Positions 19,046 to 27,675 of a stretch of DNA of 51,026 nt are shown here, one piece after another. The stretch's first letter is position 1, and each line of letters begins with the position of its first letter. The translations under genes and the position numbers were made by a program. Source of the DNA: Brevundimonas sp. UBA4609 (GTDB taxonomy: Bacteria > Pseudomonadota > Alphaproteobacteria > Caulobacterales > Caulobacteraceae); NCBI GenBank assembly GCA_002386585.1, contig DGIZ01000222.1, forward strand, positions 1 through 51,026, written 5' to 3'. Below the pieces are notes generated by a model that worked only from the letters and a program-made list of their open reading frames with translations, did not search any database and was not told the DNA's origin.

Positions 19046-20449
19046 ATGACCCTCCCGACGCCAGAATCGCTCGCTGAACTCAAGGCCGTCCTGCCCGGCG
19101 CCTGGACCCAGGACGCCGCCGAAATGGCGCCGTGGCTGACCGAATGGCGCGGCCGCTGGACGGGCGAGACGCCGCTTCTGCTGCAACCGCGCACGACCGA
19201 AGAGGTCGCCCGCGCCGTCGAGATTTGCGCCCATCACGGCGTGGCCATGGTGACCCAAGGCGGCGGCACCGGCCTGGTCGGCGGCCAGATTCCCTATGGC
19301 GAGGTCCTGCTGTCCACGCGCAAGCTGCGGACCGTGCGCGACGTGACGCCCCTGGACGACGCCATGACCGTCGAGGCGGGCGTGACCCTGCTCGAGGCCC
19401 AGGAGCTGGCCAAGGAGAAGGACCGCTTCTTCCCGCTCAGCCTCGCGGCCGAGGGCTCGGCCACCATCGGCGGCGTCATCTCGACCAACGCGGGCGGCAC
19501 GGCGGTTCTGCGCTACGGCATGATGCGCGATCTGGTGCTGGGCATCGAGGCCGTCATGCCCGACGGTCAGGTGTTCAACGGCCTGAAGCGGCTGCGCAAG
19601 GACAACACCGGCTATGACCTGAAGCAGCTCTTCATCGGCGCCGAAGGCACCCTGGGCGTCGTCACGGCGGCGACGCTGAAGCTGTTCCCCATCATGCGCA
19701 GCCGCGCCACGGCCATCGTCGGTCTGGAGAGCCACCACGACGCTGTGGTTCTTCTGGCTCGCGCAAAGGCCGAGACCGGCGGCGGAGTCGAGGCGTTCGA
19801 GCTGATGAAGCGGCTGGGCATGAGCCTGGTGCTGAAAAACATCCCCGACACGCGCGAACCGCTGGAATCGACGCCGCCCTGGTATGTGCTGATCGAACTG
19901 GCCTCGGGCGAGCCGGACGGCGCCGAGGCTGCGATGGAGCGGCTGCTGACAACCGCTTTCGAGGAAGGGCTGATCGTGGACGCCGCCATCGCCCAGAACG
20001 ACGCCCAGAAGGCCGAGTTCTGGCGTCTGCGCGAAGAACACTCTGCGGCCCTCAAACCCGAAGGCGGCGGCTGGAAGCACGACGTGTCAGTCCCCGTATC
20101 GCGAATCGCCGACTTCATCGACGAGGCGACCGCCGCAGTCGAACGCTTCCATCCAGGCTGCCGCGTGTCGGTGTTCGGCCACGTCGGCGACGGCAATCTT
20201 CACTATGATGTGATCCCCGGCGTGGGCGAGGATGTCTCGGCCTTCATCGCCCGCTGGATGGAGGGGTCAGAAGTCGTCCACGATGTGGTCGCCCGTTACG
20301 ACGGGTCGATTTCCGCTGAACACGGCCTGGGGCGGCTGAAAACCGGTGAGGCGCGGCGATACAAATCCCCGCTCGAGATCGCGACCATGCAGGCGATCCG
20401 ACAGGCCCTCGACCCCAGGCGCATCATGAATCCGGCGGTCCTCTTCTGA
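19046..20449 (+). CDS. FAD-binding 2-hydroxyacid dehydrogenase (D-lactate/D-2-hydroxyglutarate type)
   Basis: Flavoprotein oxidising a D-2-hydroxy acid, 467 residues. The PCMH-type FAD domain shows [15 protein letters not shown], then [23 protein letters not shown] with [15 protein letters not shown], and the substrate domain ends with [13 protein letters not shown] (metal-binding His residues) and [11 protein letters not shown]. The length and motif order fit the GlcD/Dld2/D2HGDH group. Start ATG 19046 is favoured because the family begins about this far before the FAD motif and AAGG precedes it; an in-frame ATG at 18983 would overlap the divergent Nudix leader. Likely substrates are D-2-hydroxyglutarate or D-lactate. 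The gene is monocistronic. Confidence 0.88.
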   Translation: MTLPTPESLAELKAVLPGAWTQDAAEMAPWLTEWRGRWTGETPLLLQPRTTEEVARAVEICAHHGVAMVTQGGGTGLVGGQIPYGEVLLSTRKLRTVRDVTPLDDAMTVEAGVTLLEAQELAKEKDRFFPLSLAAEGSATIGGVISTNAGGTAVLRYGMMRDLVLGIEAVMPDGQVFNGLKRLRKDNTGYDLKQLFIGAEGTLGVVTAATLKLFPIMRSRATAIVGLESHHDAVVLLARAKAETGGGVEAFELMKRLGMSLVLKNIPDTREPLESTPPWYVLIELASGEPDGAEAAMERLLTTAFEEGLIVDAAIAQNDAQKAEFWRLREEHSAALKPEGGGWKHDVSVPVSRIADFIDEATAAVERFHPGCRVSVFGHVGDGNLHYDVIPGVGEDVSAFIARWMEGSEVVHDVVARYDGSISAEHGLGRLKTGEARRYKSPLEIATMQAIRQALDPRRIMNPAVLF

Positions 20450-20466
20450 TGACTTGCGACCGTCTG

Positions 20467-20493
20467 TGACGTTTCAGGCGGTTCAAAACGTCA
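20467..20493. promoter_or_regulatory. Inverted repeat upstream of yaaA, possible operator
   Basis: TGACGTTT (20467-20474) is mirrored by AAACGTCA (20486-20493) with an 11-base spacer, in the 95-base gap before yaaA. The arms are perfect. It may be a dimer binding site; in E. coli yaaA is under OxyR, but the repeat does not look like an OxyR site. Confidence 0.35.
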
Positions 20494-20544
20494 TGGAAGC
20501 GGCCTATGAGGCCCGCTCTTGAGACGCATAGGGAGTCGATCGTC

Positions 20545-21318
20545 TTGCTGATCGTCCTGTCCCCGGCCAAAAAGCTGGACTTCAACCCGCCCGCTATCGA
20601 CGCCCCCGTGACGCAGCGACGATGCGCGGACGAGACCGCCGAATTGGCCAAGGTGACGCAGAAGCTCAGCCGGGCCGATCTGCGTCGCCTGATGTCCATC
20701 TCCGACGCCCTGGCCGAACTGAACTACCAACGTTTCCAGGCCTTCGACAACGAAACCTCGGACGGCGCGCTTCAGGCCGTCTTCGCCTTCGCCGGCGATG
20801 TCTATGAGGGATTGTCGGCGCGCACCCTGTCGACCGACGACCTGAACTGGGCCCAGGATCACCTGCGAATCCTGTCGGGTTTCTACGGCCTGCTGCGGCC
20901 GTTGGATGCGATCCAACCGTACCGCCTGGAGATGGGCGTCCGGCTGAAGACCAAGCGTGGCGCCACCCTCTATGATTTCTGGGGCGAGCGGATTTCCCTG
21001 CGCCTCAACGAAGACGCCGAGAAGCTGTCTGAACGCACCCTGGTGAACCTGGCCAGCCACGAGTATTTCGGCGCGGTGGACGCCAAGGCGCTGAAGCTGC
21101 CGGTCGTGACACCGCACTTCAAGGAAAAGAAGGACGGCGAAGCCCGCATCATCTCCTTCTACGCCAAGAAGGCGCGCGGCGGCATGGCCCGCTTCGCCAT
21201 CGAGAACCGCCTCGAAAAGGTCGAGGACCTTAAGGCTTACGATCGCGACGGCTACCGCTTCGACAAAAATCTTTCGACAGATACGGACTGGATATTCATC
21301 AGGGAAGGAAATTCCTGA
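20545..21318 (+). CDS. yaaA: Peroxide stress resistance protein YaaA
   Basis: DUF328/UPF0246 protein that limits intracellular iron and protects DNA during peroxide stress in E. coli, 257 residues. The conserved opening LIVLSPAKKLDF and internal NYQRFQAF, ALQAVFAFAGDVYEGL, LRILSGFYGLLRPLD, IQPYRLEMG and HFKEKKDG blocks are all present. I chose the TTG start at 20545, with GGGAG nine bases upstream and the family-typical N-terminus; an ATG at 20506 would add 13 residues without family support. Confidence 0.94.
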   Translation: MLIVLSPAKKLDFNPPAIDAPVTQRRCADETAELAKVTQKLSRADLRRLMSISDALAELNYQRFQAFDNETSDGALQAVFAFAGDVYEGLSARTLSTDDLNWAQDHLRILSGFYGLLRPLDAIQPYRLEMGVRLKTKRGATLYDFWGERISLRLNEDAEKLSERTLVNLASHEYFGAVDAKALKLPVVTPHFKEKKDGEARIISFYAKKARGGMARFAIENRLEKVEDLKAYDRDGYRFDKNLSTDTDWIFIREGNS

Positions 21319-21384
21319 TCGCCAGATTGAACGACTGCGGTTAGGTTGCGTTGCAGCATCACTATCCAACGGGTTCTTTCTGTC

Positions 21385-22182
21385 ATGTTCGCGATGAACG
21401 ATCTCAAGGGCCGCGTCGCGGTCGTTTCCGGCTCGACCTCGGGCATCGGGCTGGCGCTGGCGCGGGCCGTGGCCCTGTGCGGCGGCGATGTGATGCTGAA
21501 CGGTCTGGGCGACGCGGACGCCATCGAGAAGACGCGCGCCGATCTAGCCGCTGAAACCGGCGTGCGCGTCCTCTATCACCCCGCCGACATGACCCGGCCG
21601 GATCAGATCGAGGACATGATCGCCACGGCGCATCGGGACCTGGGCCGCCTCGACATCCTGGTCAACAACGCCGGCATCCAGCACGTCGAAGCGGTCGAGA
21701 ACTTCCCCGCCGATGCGTGGGAAAAGATCATCGCCGTCAACCTGTCCTCGACCTTCTACGCCACCAAGGCGGCGATCCCGATCATGAAGGCGCAAGGGCG
21801 CGGCCGAATCATCAACATCGCCTCGGCTCACGGCCTGGTCGCCAGCCCGTTCAAGTCGGCCTATGTCGCCGCCAAGCACGGCGTGATCGGCTTCACCAAG
21901 ACGGTGGCGTTGGAGCTGGCGCAGGACAACATCACCTGCAACGCCATCTGCCCCGGCTTCGTCGAGACGCCGATCGTCTCGAAGCAGATCCAGGACCAGG
22001 CGCGCACCCGCGGCATGAGCGAGGAAGACGTGATGAAGAATGTCATTCTCGGCTCGCAGCCGACCAAGCGTTTCGTCACGACCGATGAACTGGCGGGCGT
22101 CTTCCTCTATCTGGCGTCGGACCTCGGCGCCTCGGCCAACGGCGCCCACTTCTCCGTCGACGGCGGCTGGACGGCTCAATAG
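21385..22182 (+). CDS. bdhA: (R)-3-hydroxybutyrate dehydrogenase, SDR family
   Basis: NAD-dependent oxidation of 3-hydroxybutyrate to acetoacetate, the entry of polyhydroxybutyrate monomers into central metabolism; cytoplasmic, about 262-265 residues. Nucleotide-binding SGSTSGIGLALA, NNAGIQHVEAVENFP, the catalytic Ser (IASAHGLVASPFKS) with YVAAKHG (Tyr-Lys), and CPGFVETPIVSKQIQDQA, a block characteristic of this enzyme, are all present. ATG 21385 and ATG 21394 are both possible starts. It is 40 bases upstream of a patatin-like lipase gene, an arrangement consistent with carbon-storage metabolism. Confidence 0.9.
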   Translation: MFAMNDLKGRVAVVSGSTSGIGLALARAVALCGGDVMLNGLGDADAIEKTRADLAAETGVRVLYHPADMTRPDQIEDMIATAHRDLGRLDILVNNAGIQHVEAVENFPADAWEKIIAVNLSSTFYATKAAIPIMKAQGRGRIINIASAHGLVASPFKSAYVAAKHGVIGFTKTVALELAQDNITCNAICPGFVETPIVSKQIQDQARTRGMSEEDVMKNVILGSQPTKRFVTTDELAGVFLYLASDLGASANGAHFSVDGGWTAQ

Positions 22183-22222
22183 GCTTCACCGCAGCCGCAC
22201 GGCTCGAAAGACGGAGAGGCTG

Positions 22223-23248
22223 ATGGCGGCGAAACGCAAACCGGTCTGTCTGGCCCTGCAGGGCGGCGGAGCTCACGGCGCCTTTCAATGGGGCGTGCTG
22301 GACCGGTTGCTGGAGGCTGATGTTCTGGACGTGCGCGCCGTCACCGCCGCCTCGGCGGGAGCGATGAACGCCGCCGCCCTGATCACCGGACTGGAACGCG
22401 GCGGAGCCGAGGGCGGACGCGAGGCGCTGGACCACCTGTGGCGCGAGGTGAACCAGTCCGGCGGCCGCAACGTCTTCGGCGACAGCGCCGTCTGGTCCAA
22501 GGCCCTGGCGCCCGAATGGCTGAAGGGGACGCCGATGTGGCAGGCGGGCCAGACCCTGGCTCTGTCGATGAGCCCCTATTCCTTCAACCCCTTCAACCTG
22601 AACCCGCTGCGCCGGGTGCTGGAGACGGCGGTGGATTTCGAGGCCCTGCGCGCCTCCAACATCAAGATGTTCGTGTCGACGACGGCGGTGCGCGCAGGTC
22701 GCTCCCGCATCTTCAGGTCCGACGAAATGGCGCCCGAGGTGCTGCTGGCCTCGGCCTGCCTGCCCCAATTGTTTCAGGCGATCGAGATCGACGGCGAGCC
22801 CTATTGGGACGGCGGCTATCTGGCCAATCCGGCGCTGTGGCCGCTGTTCTACACCGACACACCGGACGATATTCTGCTGTTGCCCCTCAATCCGTTCCAG
22901 CGCGATGAGACGCCGCGCGAAGCGGGCGAGATCAACGACCGGCTGAATGAGATCGTCTTCAACGCCCCGCTCGTCGCCGAACTGCGGGCCGTCGCCTTCG
23001 TTCAGGACCTGATCGCCGAGGGCAAGCTGAAACCCGGTGAGGATCGCCGACGCGGCGTCCGCATCCACGTCATCGAAGCCGACGAATGGCTGGGCGGTGA
23101 GTCTCTGCACTCAAAATTCGATACGGAGTGGAGCTATCTGAACGAGCTGAAGCAGCATGGCCGGACGGCGGCTGACGCCTGGCTGGAAAACTGCCTGCCC
23201 AAGGTCGGTAAGGCGTCCAGCGTGGACGTGAAGGCGCGCTTCCTCTAG
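22223..23248 (+). CDS. Patatin-like phospholipase
   Basis: Ser-Asp dyad lipid acyl hydrolase, 341 residues. The oxyanion motif LQGGGAHGAFQWGVLDRL (near 10-28), the nucleophile elbow AASAGAMNAA with Ser about 47, and the catalytic Asp in WDGGYLANP are visible. There is no signal peptide. ATG 22223 has GGAGAGG nearby. Co-orientation with 3-hydroxybutyrate dehydrogenase suggests lipid or storage polymer turnover, but the substrate is unknown. The stop codon shares a CTAG with the convergent Sua5-type gene. Confidence 0.9.
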   Translation: MAAKRKPVCLALQGGGAHGAFQWGVLDRLLEADVLDVRAVTAASAGAMNAAALITGLERGGAEGGREALDHLWREVNQSGGRNVFGDSAVWSKALAPEWLKGTPMWQAGQTLALSMSPYSFNPFNLNPLRRVLETAVDFEALRASNIKMFVSTTAVRAGRSRIFRSDEMAPEVLLASACLPQLFQAIEIDGEPYWDGGYLANPALWPLFYTDTPDDILLLPLNPFQRDETPREAGEINDRLNEIVFNAPLVAELRAVAFVQDLIAEGKLKPGEDRRRGVRIHVIEADEWLGGESLHSKFDTEWSYLNELKQHGRTAADAWLENCLPKVGKASSVDVKARFL

Positions 23249-24183
23249 CCGACGAAGCCCGCCGCACGGCGCAGACGGTCGTTGATCGCCTCGCCCAGTC
23301 CTTTGGCTGGAATGGGCGACACGGCGATCCCGGCGGGTTTGGCGCGATCCGCCTCGCGCAACAGGCGGAACAGATTGGCCGCCGCCTCGCGCAGGTCGCC
23401 GCTTGGGCTGAGGCTCCAGCGCGGATCGCCGACGCCAGCGCCGAAGCCCAACAGGATTTCGTCCTCCCTGGCGCCTTCCGCCTCGATGCGCACCGGCGCG
23501 TCAGGCGCATAATGGAGGGCCAGGCGGCCCGGCGAGCGATGCCCCTGCCCGCCTTCGGCCAACGGCCCGGCGACCGCCTCGATCTCTTCGCGGGTGACGG
23601 AACCCGGACGCAGCAGGGCCACCCGCCCGTCCAGCACCGAGACGACCGTGCTTTCGACTCCTACGGGGCAGGGTCCGCCATCGACCGCCGCGCCCACGGC
23701 ATGGCCCGTCTCTTCCATGGCGTCGTCGAAAGTCGTCGGGCTGGGCCGCCCTGAGCGGTTGGCCGATGGCGCGACGACCGGCCCGCCGAAGGCGCCGATG
23801 ACCGCGCGCGCGCGCGGATGGCCCGGCACGCGCACGGCCACGCTGTCCAGCCCCGCCCGCGCCAAGTCGCATACCCGATCGCGATCCCGCACCGGCGCCA
23901 CGATGGTCAACGGCCCCGGCCAGAAGGCTTCGGCCAAGGCTCGCGCGCGCCCGTCGAACACCGCGATCGCTTCGGCATCCAGCGCATTGGCGACATGGGC
24001 GATCAGGGGATTGAAGCGCGGTCTGCCCTTGGCCTCGAAGATACGCGCCACCGCCTGGGGGTTGGAGGCGTCCGCCGCCAGCCCATAGACCGTCTCGGTC
24101 GGCAGGATGACCAGGCGTCCCGTCTTCAACGCCTCGGCGGCGATTTCGGGGCTGTCGCCCCTGGCGGGTCGGTCGGCGGGCAC
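23245..24183 (-). CDS. L-threonylcarbamoyladenylate synthase (Sua5/YrdC type)
   Basis: Makes threonylcarbamoyl-AMP from threonine, bicarbonate and ATP, the first step of tRNA t6A37 synthesis. The YrdC domain is clear (RLVILPTETVYGLAADASN, AKGRPRFNPLIAHV, FWPGPLTIV, VAVRVPGHP, APSANRSGRPSPTT), followed by a Sua5 C-terminal domain, giving the long two-domain form of 312 residues. I chose GTG 24183, with GGAAAGAG just upstream, which gives the usual short lead before the YrdC core; an ATG at 24258 would add 25 residues. It is convergent with the patatin-like gene and divergent from the acyl-CoA dehydrogenase. Confidence 0.92.
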   Translation of the reverse strand: MPADRPARGDSPEIAAEALKTGRLVILPTETVYGLAADASNPQAVARIFEAKGRPRFNPLIAHVANALDAEAIAVFDGRARALAEAFWPGPLTIVAPVRDRDRVCDLARAGLDSVAVRVPGHPRARAVIGAFGGPVVAPSANRSGRPSPTTFDDAMEETGHAVGAAVDGGPCPVGVESTVVSVLDGRVALLRPGSVTREEIEAVAGPLAEGGQGHRSPGRLALHYAPDAPVRIEAEGAREDEILLGFGAGVGDPRWSLSPSGDLREAAANLFRLLREADRAKPAGIAVSPIPAKGLGEAINDRLRRAAGFVG

Positions 24184-24320
24184 GGTCGCTCTTTCCTTAC
24201 GCGGCGTCAGCCGTTCAAACAGGCGCGTAGAGTGCGCGGAAACTCGACCAAAGTCCAAGCGGGCTTGCGCCCCGAAGCGCGGCGGCCGACAGAAGCGCGA
24301 CGTCTTTCTGAGGATAACCG

Positions 24321-26105
24321 ATGAGCTACCGCGCCCCCGTCCGTGACATCGCCTTCGCCCTCGACGCCGTGGCCGGAATTGGTCAGGTGGCGGCGACCGG
24401 CGCCTTTCCCGATTACGACGCCGACGTCGCCTCGGCCGTGCTGGACGCCGCCGGTCAGTTTTCGGAAGAGGTTCTGGCTCCGCTGAACCGTCCCGGCGAC
24501 CTGGCGGGCGCCAAATACGCCAACGGCGCCGTGACCGCCGCCCCCGGTTTCGCCGACGCCTATCAACAGTTCGCGGCGGGCGGCTGGACCAGCCTGACCG
24601 CCTCGGTCGAGGCTGGCGGCCAGGCCCTGCCCAAGGCGCTGGAGCTGGCGGCCTATGAAACCGTCCACGCCGCCAACATGGCCTTCGGCCTGTGCCCCAT
24701 GCTGTCGCTGGCCTCCATCGAAGCGCTGGAGCAGGTCGGAAACGAATATCAGAAGGCCACCTACCTGCCCAAGCTGGTCAGCGGCGAATGGACCGGCGCC
24801 ATGGTGCTGACCGAGCCGCACGCAGGTTCCGACCTGGGCGCCCTGACGGCCACGGCGGTTCCTAACGGCGACGGGACCTACGCCCTGACCGGCCAGAAGA
24901 TCTTCATCACCTGGGGCGACCACGACGCGGCCGACAACATCGTCCACCTGGTGCTGGCCCGCCTGCCCGACGCCCCTGCCGGGCCGAAGGGCATCAGCCT
25001 GTTCCTGACGCCCAAGTTCGCGGTCAACGCCGACGGTTCGCTGGGCGAGCGCAACGCCTTCCGCCCGGTCGGCGTCGAGCACAAGCTGGGCATCCACGCC
25101 TCCCCCACCTGCGTCATGAGCTATGAGGGCGCCCGCGCCGAACTGGTCGGCCAGCCGAACCAGGGTCTGGCCCATATGTTCGTCATGATGAACGCCGCCC
25201 GTCTGGCCGTCGGCGTCGAAGGCGTCGGCGTCGCCGAGCGCGCCTATCAGCACGCCCTGGCCTATGCGCTGGAACGCCGTCAGGGCCGCAGCGTCTGGAC
25301 CGGCCAGAAGGACGCCCCAATCTTCGACCACCCCGACGTGCGGCGGATGCTGGCGGTGATGAAGGCGAAGGTCGCCGCCGCCCGCGCCATCTGCCTGTCG
25401 ACCGGCGTCGCCGCCGACCTGGCCCGTCACGCCGCGACCGAGGAAGAGCGCAAGGCGTGGAAGGGTCGCGAAGACCTGTTCACCCCGATCGCCAAGGCCT
25501 GGTCCACGGACGTCGGCTGCGAGGTCGCCTCCATGGGCGTTCAGGTCCACGGCGGCATGGGCTTCATCGAAGAGACCGGCGCGGCCCAATACTATCGCGA
25601 CGCCCGCATCACCCCGATCTATGAAGGCACCAACGGCATTCAGGCGATGGACCTTGTAGGCCGCAAGCTGTCGATGGACGGCGGCGAGTCGGCCAAGGCC
25701 CTGATCGCCGAGATGAAGACCACGCTGGCCCAGATCGACCGCCTCTATACCGGCAAGCCGGTCGAGCGCTTCGCCACCGCCATCGAGGCGGTCGAGGACG
25801 CCACCCTGTGGCTTCTGGACGCCAAGTCGGACGCGGCCCGCGCCGCCGACGTGCTGGCGGGCGCCGACGCCTATCTGAAGCTGATGGGCGACGTGGTCGG
25901 CGGCTGGATGCTGGCCAAGGGCGCCCTGGCCGCCAAGGCCAAGCTGGAGGCTGGCGACGGCGACGCCACATGGCTGCAGGGCAAGCTGGACCTCTATGAA
26001 GTCTACGCCGCCAACGTCCTGGGCCACGTCTCCAGTCGCCTGGCCGCCGTCGGCCAGGGCGGCGACCTGCTGCAACGCATGAGTGTGGAGGCCCTGGCCG
26101 GCTGA
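24321..26105 (+). CDS. Acyl-CoA dehydrogenase, DmdC-like subfamily
   Basis: FAD-dependent acyl-CoA dehydrogenase, 594 residues, longer than classical ones because of N- and C-terminal extensions typical of the DmdC (3-methylmercaptopropionyl-CoA dehydrogenase) branch. Visible: the N-terminal MSYRAPVRDIAFALD lead found in this branch, the FAD segment GAMVLTEPHAGSDLGAL, QKIFITWGDHD, GVEHKLGIHASPTC, and the catalytic base region IYEGTNGIQAMDLVGRKL. The specific substrate is uncertain; most genomic members act on straight-chain acyl-CoA. GAGG lies about seven bases before ATG 24321. A hairpin at 26133-26163 follows. Confidence 0.9.
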   Translation: MSYRAPVRDIAFALDAVAGIGQVAATGAFPDYDADVASAVLDAAGQFSEEVLAPLNRPGDLAGAKYANGAVTAAPGFADAYQQFAAGGWTSLTASVEAGGQALPKALELAAYETVHAANMAFGLCPMLSLASIEALEQVGNEYQKATYLPKLVSGEWTGAMVLTEPHAGSDLGALTATAVPNGDGTYALTGQKIFITWGDHDAADNIVHLVLARLPDAPAGPKGISLFLTPKFAVNADGSLGERNAFRPVGVEHKLGIHASPTCVMSYEGARAELVGQPNQGLAHMFVMMNAARLAVGVEGVGVAERAYQHALAYALERRQGRSVWTGQKDAPIFDHPDVRRMLAVMKAKVAAARAICLSTGVAADLARHAATEEERKAWKGREDLFTPIAKAWSTDVGCEVASMGVQVHGGMGFIEETGAAQYYRDARITPIYEGTNGIQAMDLVGRKLSMDGGESAKALIAEMKTTLAQIDRLYTGKPVERFATAIEAVEDATLWLLDAKSDAARAADVLAGADAYLKLMGDVVGGWMLAKGALAAKAKLEAGDGDATWLQGKLDLYEVYAANVLGHVSSRLAAVGQGGDLLQRMSVEALAG

Positions 26106-26132
26106 TCGCCGTTCTATGGCTTGAGCGTGAAG

Positions 26133-26166
26133 CGCCTCCCGTGTCAGCTAGGCTCGGGAGGCGTTT
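26133..26166 (+). promoter_or_regulatory. Hairpin that masks the Shine-Dalgarno of the next gene (or weak terminator)
   Basis: CGCCTCCCG (26133-26141) pairs perfectly with CGGGAGGCG (26155-26163) around a 13-base loop, followed by TTT. The right arm contains GGGAGG, the only ribosome-binding site for the gene starting at ATG 26170. The structure could end acyl-CoA dehydrogenase transcripts or hold back translation of the downstream secreted protein. Confidence 0.55.
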
Positions 26167-26169
26167 CGT

Positions 26170-26937
26170 ATGAATCGAGCGGTTGGCGCTGCCAGTTTTA
26201 TCCTGGCTGCTTTTTTCAGCGGAGCCTCTTTCGCGACAACGGAAGAGCCGGTCGCCTGGGTCACGCGCCCTGTTCCGACGCCAGAAGATTTCCCACCCTT
26301 CGCCGCCGCCATGAACATCGGCGGCTGGGTCGAGGTGAACTGCCTGGTGACGCCGGAAGGGCTGCCGAACGCCTGCACCGCCATGCGCGCGCGTCCCGAC
26401 GGGCTGGGCTTCGCCGAAGCCGCGGTCCGCATCATCGAGCGCGCAAGGCTAACGCCCGCCGCACCCGACGCCTCGCCTGAAAAACGCGAGTTCACGGTGC
26501 GCGTGCCCTTCAACGTTCCGCCATTCGACACGGAGGCGCCGACGCCCTGGTCCGGTCCGACGCCCAACGCCGCGCAAATGGAAGGGGGCCGCCGTTTCGC
26601 CCGACGCAGCGTCGAGCCTGTCGTTCGCCTTAGACGTCATTGGCGGCTGGACCGGATGCCGCTCGAGATGCGCAGGACGACCGAAGGCTGGATCGCCGAA
26701 CTGTTCGGCAATCTGGAAACAGAGCGCCAAAGGCGGGGCCTGGTCATGGCCCGCATCCTTGCTCTTCGCGAGTTGGACGCCTTGCCGCCCAAGCAGCCCG
26801 ATGACTGGAGCGAAGCCTGGACTCCTCAACTGCGAGAGGCCGGACGCGATGTCTTTCCTCGTGAGCCGATGATCGAACTTCGTCGCCGCTACTGCGCCCG
26901 TTATGACTGTGGGCCGACGGCTGGCGTCGCGCCCTGA
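26170..26937 (+). CDS. Secreted TonB_C-like protein, first of a tandem pair
   Basis: Predicted exported protein of 255 residues; I do not recognise a named function. Residues 1-22 form a signal peptide (ASFILAAFFSGASFA). Residues 35-117 resemble a TonB C-terminal domain (GGWVEVNCLVTPEGLPNAC, then GLGFAEAAVRIIERARLTPA). A TonB-type energy transducer would carry a membrane anchor, a proline-rich spacer and this domain last; here it comes first and is followed by about 130 residues of a second domain with a W-GP-P start, an RLDRMPLEMR segment, and an RRRYCARYDC end. The downstream gene is a clear paralogue in the same order, 21 bases away, suggesting one operon. The Shine-Dalgarno lies inside a hairpin. 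Confidence 0.75.
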   Translation: MNRAVGAASFILAAFFSGASFATTEEPVAWVTRPVPTPEDFPPFAAAMNIGGWVEVNCLVTPEGLPNACTAMRARPDGLGFAEAAVRIIERARLTPAAPDASPEKREFTVRVPFNVPPFDTEAPTPWSGPTPNAAQMEGGRRFARRSVEPVVRLRRHWRLDRMPLEMRRTTEGWIAELFGNLETERQRRGLVMARILALRELDALPPKQPDDWSEAWTPQLREAGRDVFPREPMIELRRRYCARYDCGPTAGVAP

Positions 26938-26958
26938 AAACCCACGGAAAACCTTTAG

Positions 26959-27675
26959 ATGATCACGCTTTTGGCGAGCCTGGCCCTATTGGCGGAGCCT
27001 GTTCAGTGGGAGACACGTCCCATCGTTGAACGCCACGATTATCCGCCCATGGCCAAGGATCTTCGAGTCAACGGAACCGTCACCCTCGAATGCGTCAACA
27101 ACGACGACGGCGCCTTGACCCGTTGCGGCGCCGTGTTCGCCAGACCCGCCGACATGGGTTTCCAGCAAGCGGCGCTGGCGATCGTGTTCCGCGGGCGCGT
27201 CGCCCGGCCCGCCGGCGTTCCTTTCATGATCGAACTGCCCTTCGACATCCTGACCGAAGGCGACGAACCGCTGCGTCAACCGTGGGAAGGCCCTGAACCA
27301 GGCCCAGAACATATCCAGGCCGCCCAAGCCTTTACCGACAGCTTCTATGGCGGCAGCCGGTCTGCGGCCGAACGCTCGATCCGTGACTGGAAAGTCAACG
27401 AAATGCCGCCTGAGAAGGCAGCGCTTCTACGCGCCTGGATGGCCGAACTATACCCTGACCTTAAAGCCGAGAAGGCCTTGTACGCCGCGGGGGTCGCTCG
27501 CGTTCTGGCTCGACACGGCCTGGACTATCTGCCGACCCAGAAACCCATCGGATGGGATGTCTGGTACGCTCAAGTCACACAGGCCAGCCCGGAAGACCCG
27601 GCTCTGATCAGGAACGAGATGCGCCGGCGCTATTGTGAAGCGTTCGACTGCGCTTCTGGTGCGGCCGCCGACTGA
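26959..27675 (+). CDS. TonB_C-like protein, second of the tandem pair
   Basis: Paralogue of the preceding protein, 238 residues, function unknown. It starts with a short hydrophobic segment (ITLLASLALLA), weaker than the upstream signal peptide. Residues 14-95 align with the TonB_C-like part (VNGTVTLECVNNDDGALTRC, MGFQQAALAIVFRGRVARPAG). The second domain shares the pattern W-GP-P, D-WKVNEMPPEKA, LLRAWMAELYPDLKAE, LPTQKP and the cysteine-bearing end MRRRYCEAFDC. Two cysteines at the C-terminus in both proteins suggest a disulfide in the periplasm. Its last 46 bases overlap the convergent trypsin-like gene. Confidence 0.72.
   Translation: MITLLASLALLAEPVQWETRPIVERHDYPPMAKDLRVNGTVTLECVNNDDGALTRCGAVFARPADMGFQQAALAIVFRGRVARPAGVPFMIELPFDILTEGDEPLRQPWEGPEPGPEHIQAAQAFTDSFYGGSRSAAERSIRDWKVNEMPPEKAALLRAWMAELYPDLKAEKALYAAGVARVLARHGLDYLPTQKPIGWDVWYAQVTQASPEDPALIRNEMRRRYCEAFDCASGAAAD

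Noticed and set aside
24207..26075. Long minus-strand open frame antisense to the acyl-CoA dehydrogenase
   Set aside because: Gly/Ala/Arg/His-rich shadow of a real gene on the other strand; no start signal or family match.
26170..26937. Classical TonB energy-transducing protein
   Set aside because: There is no membrane anchor with a proline-rich spacer, and the TonB_C-like domain is N-terminal rather than C-terminal.
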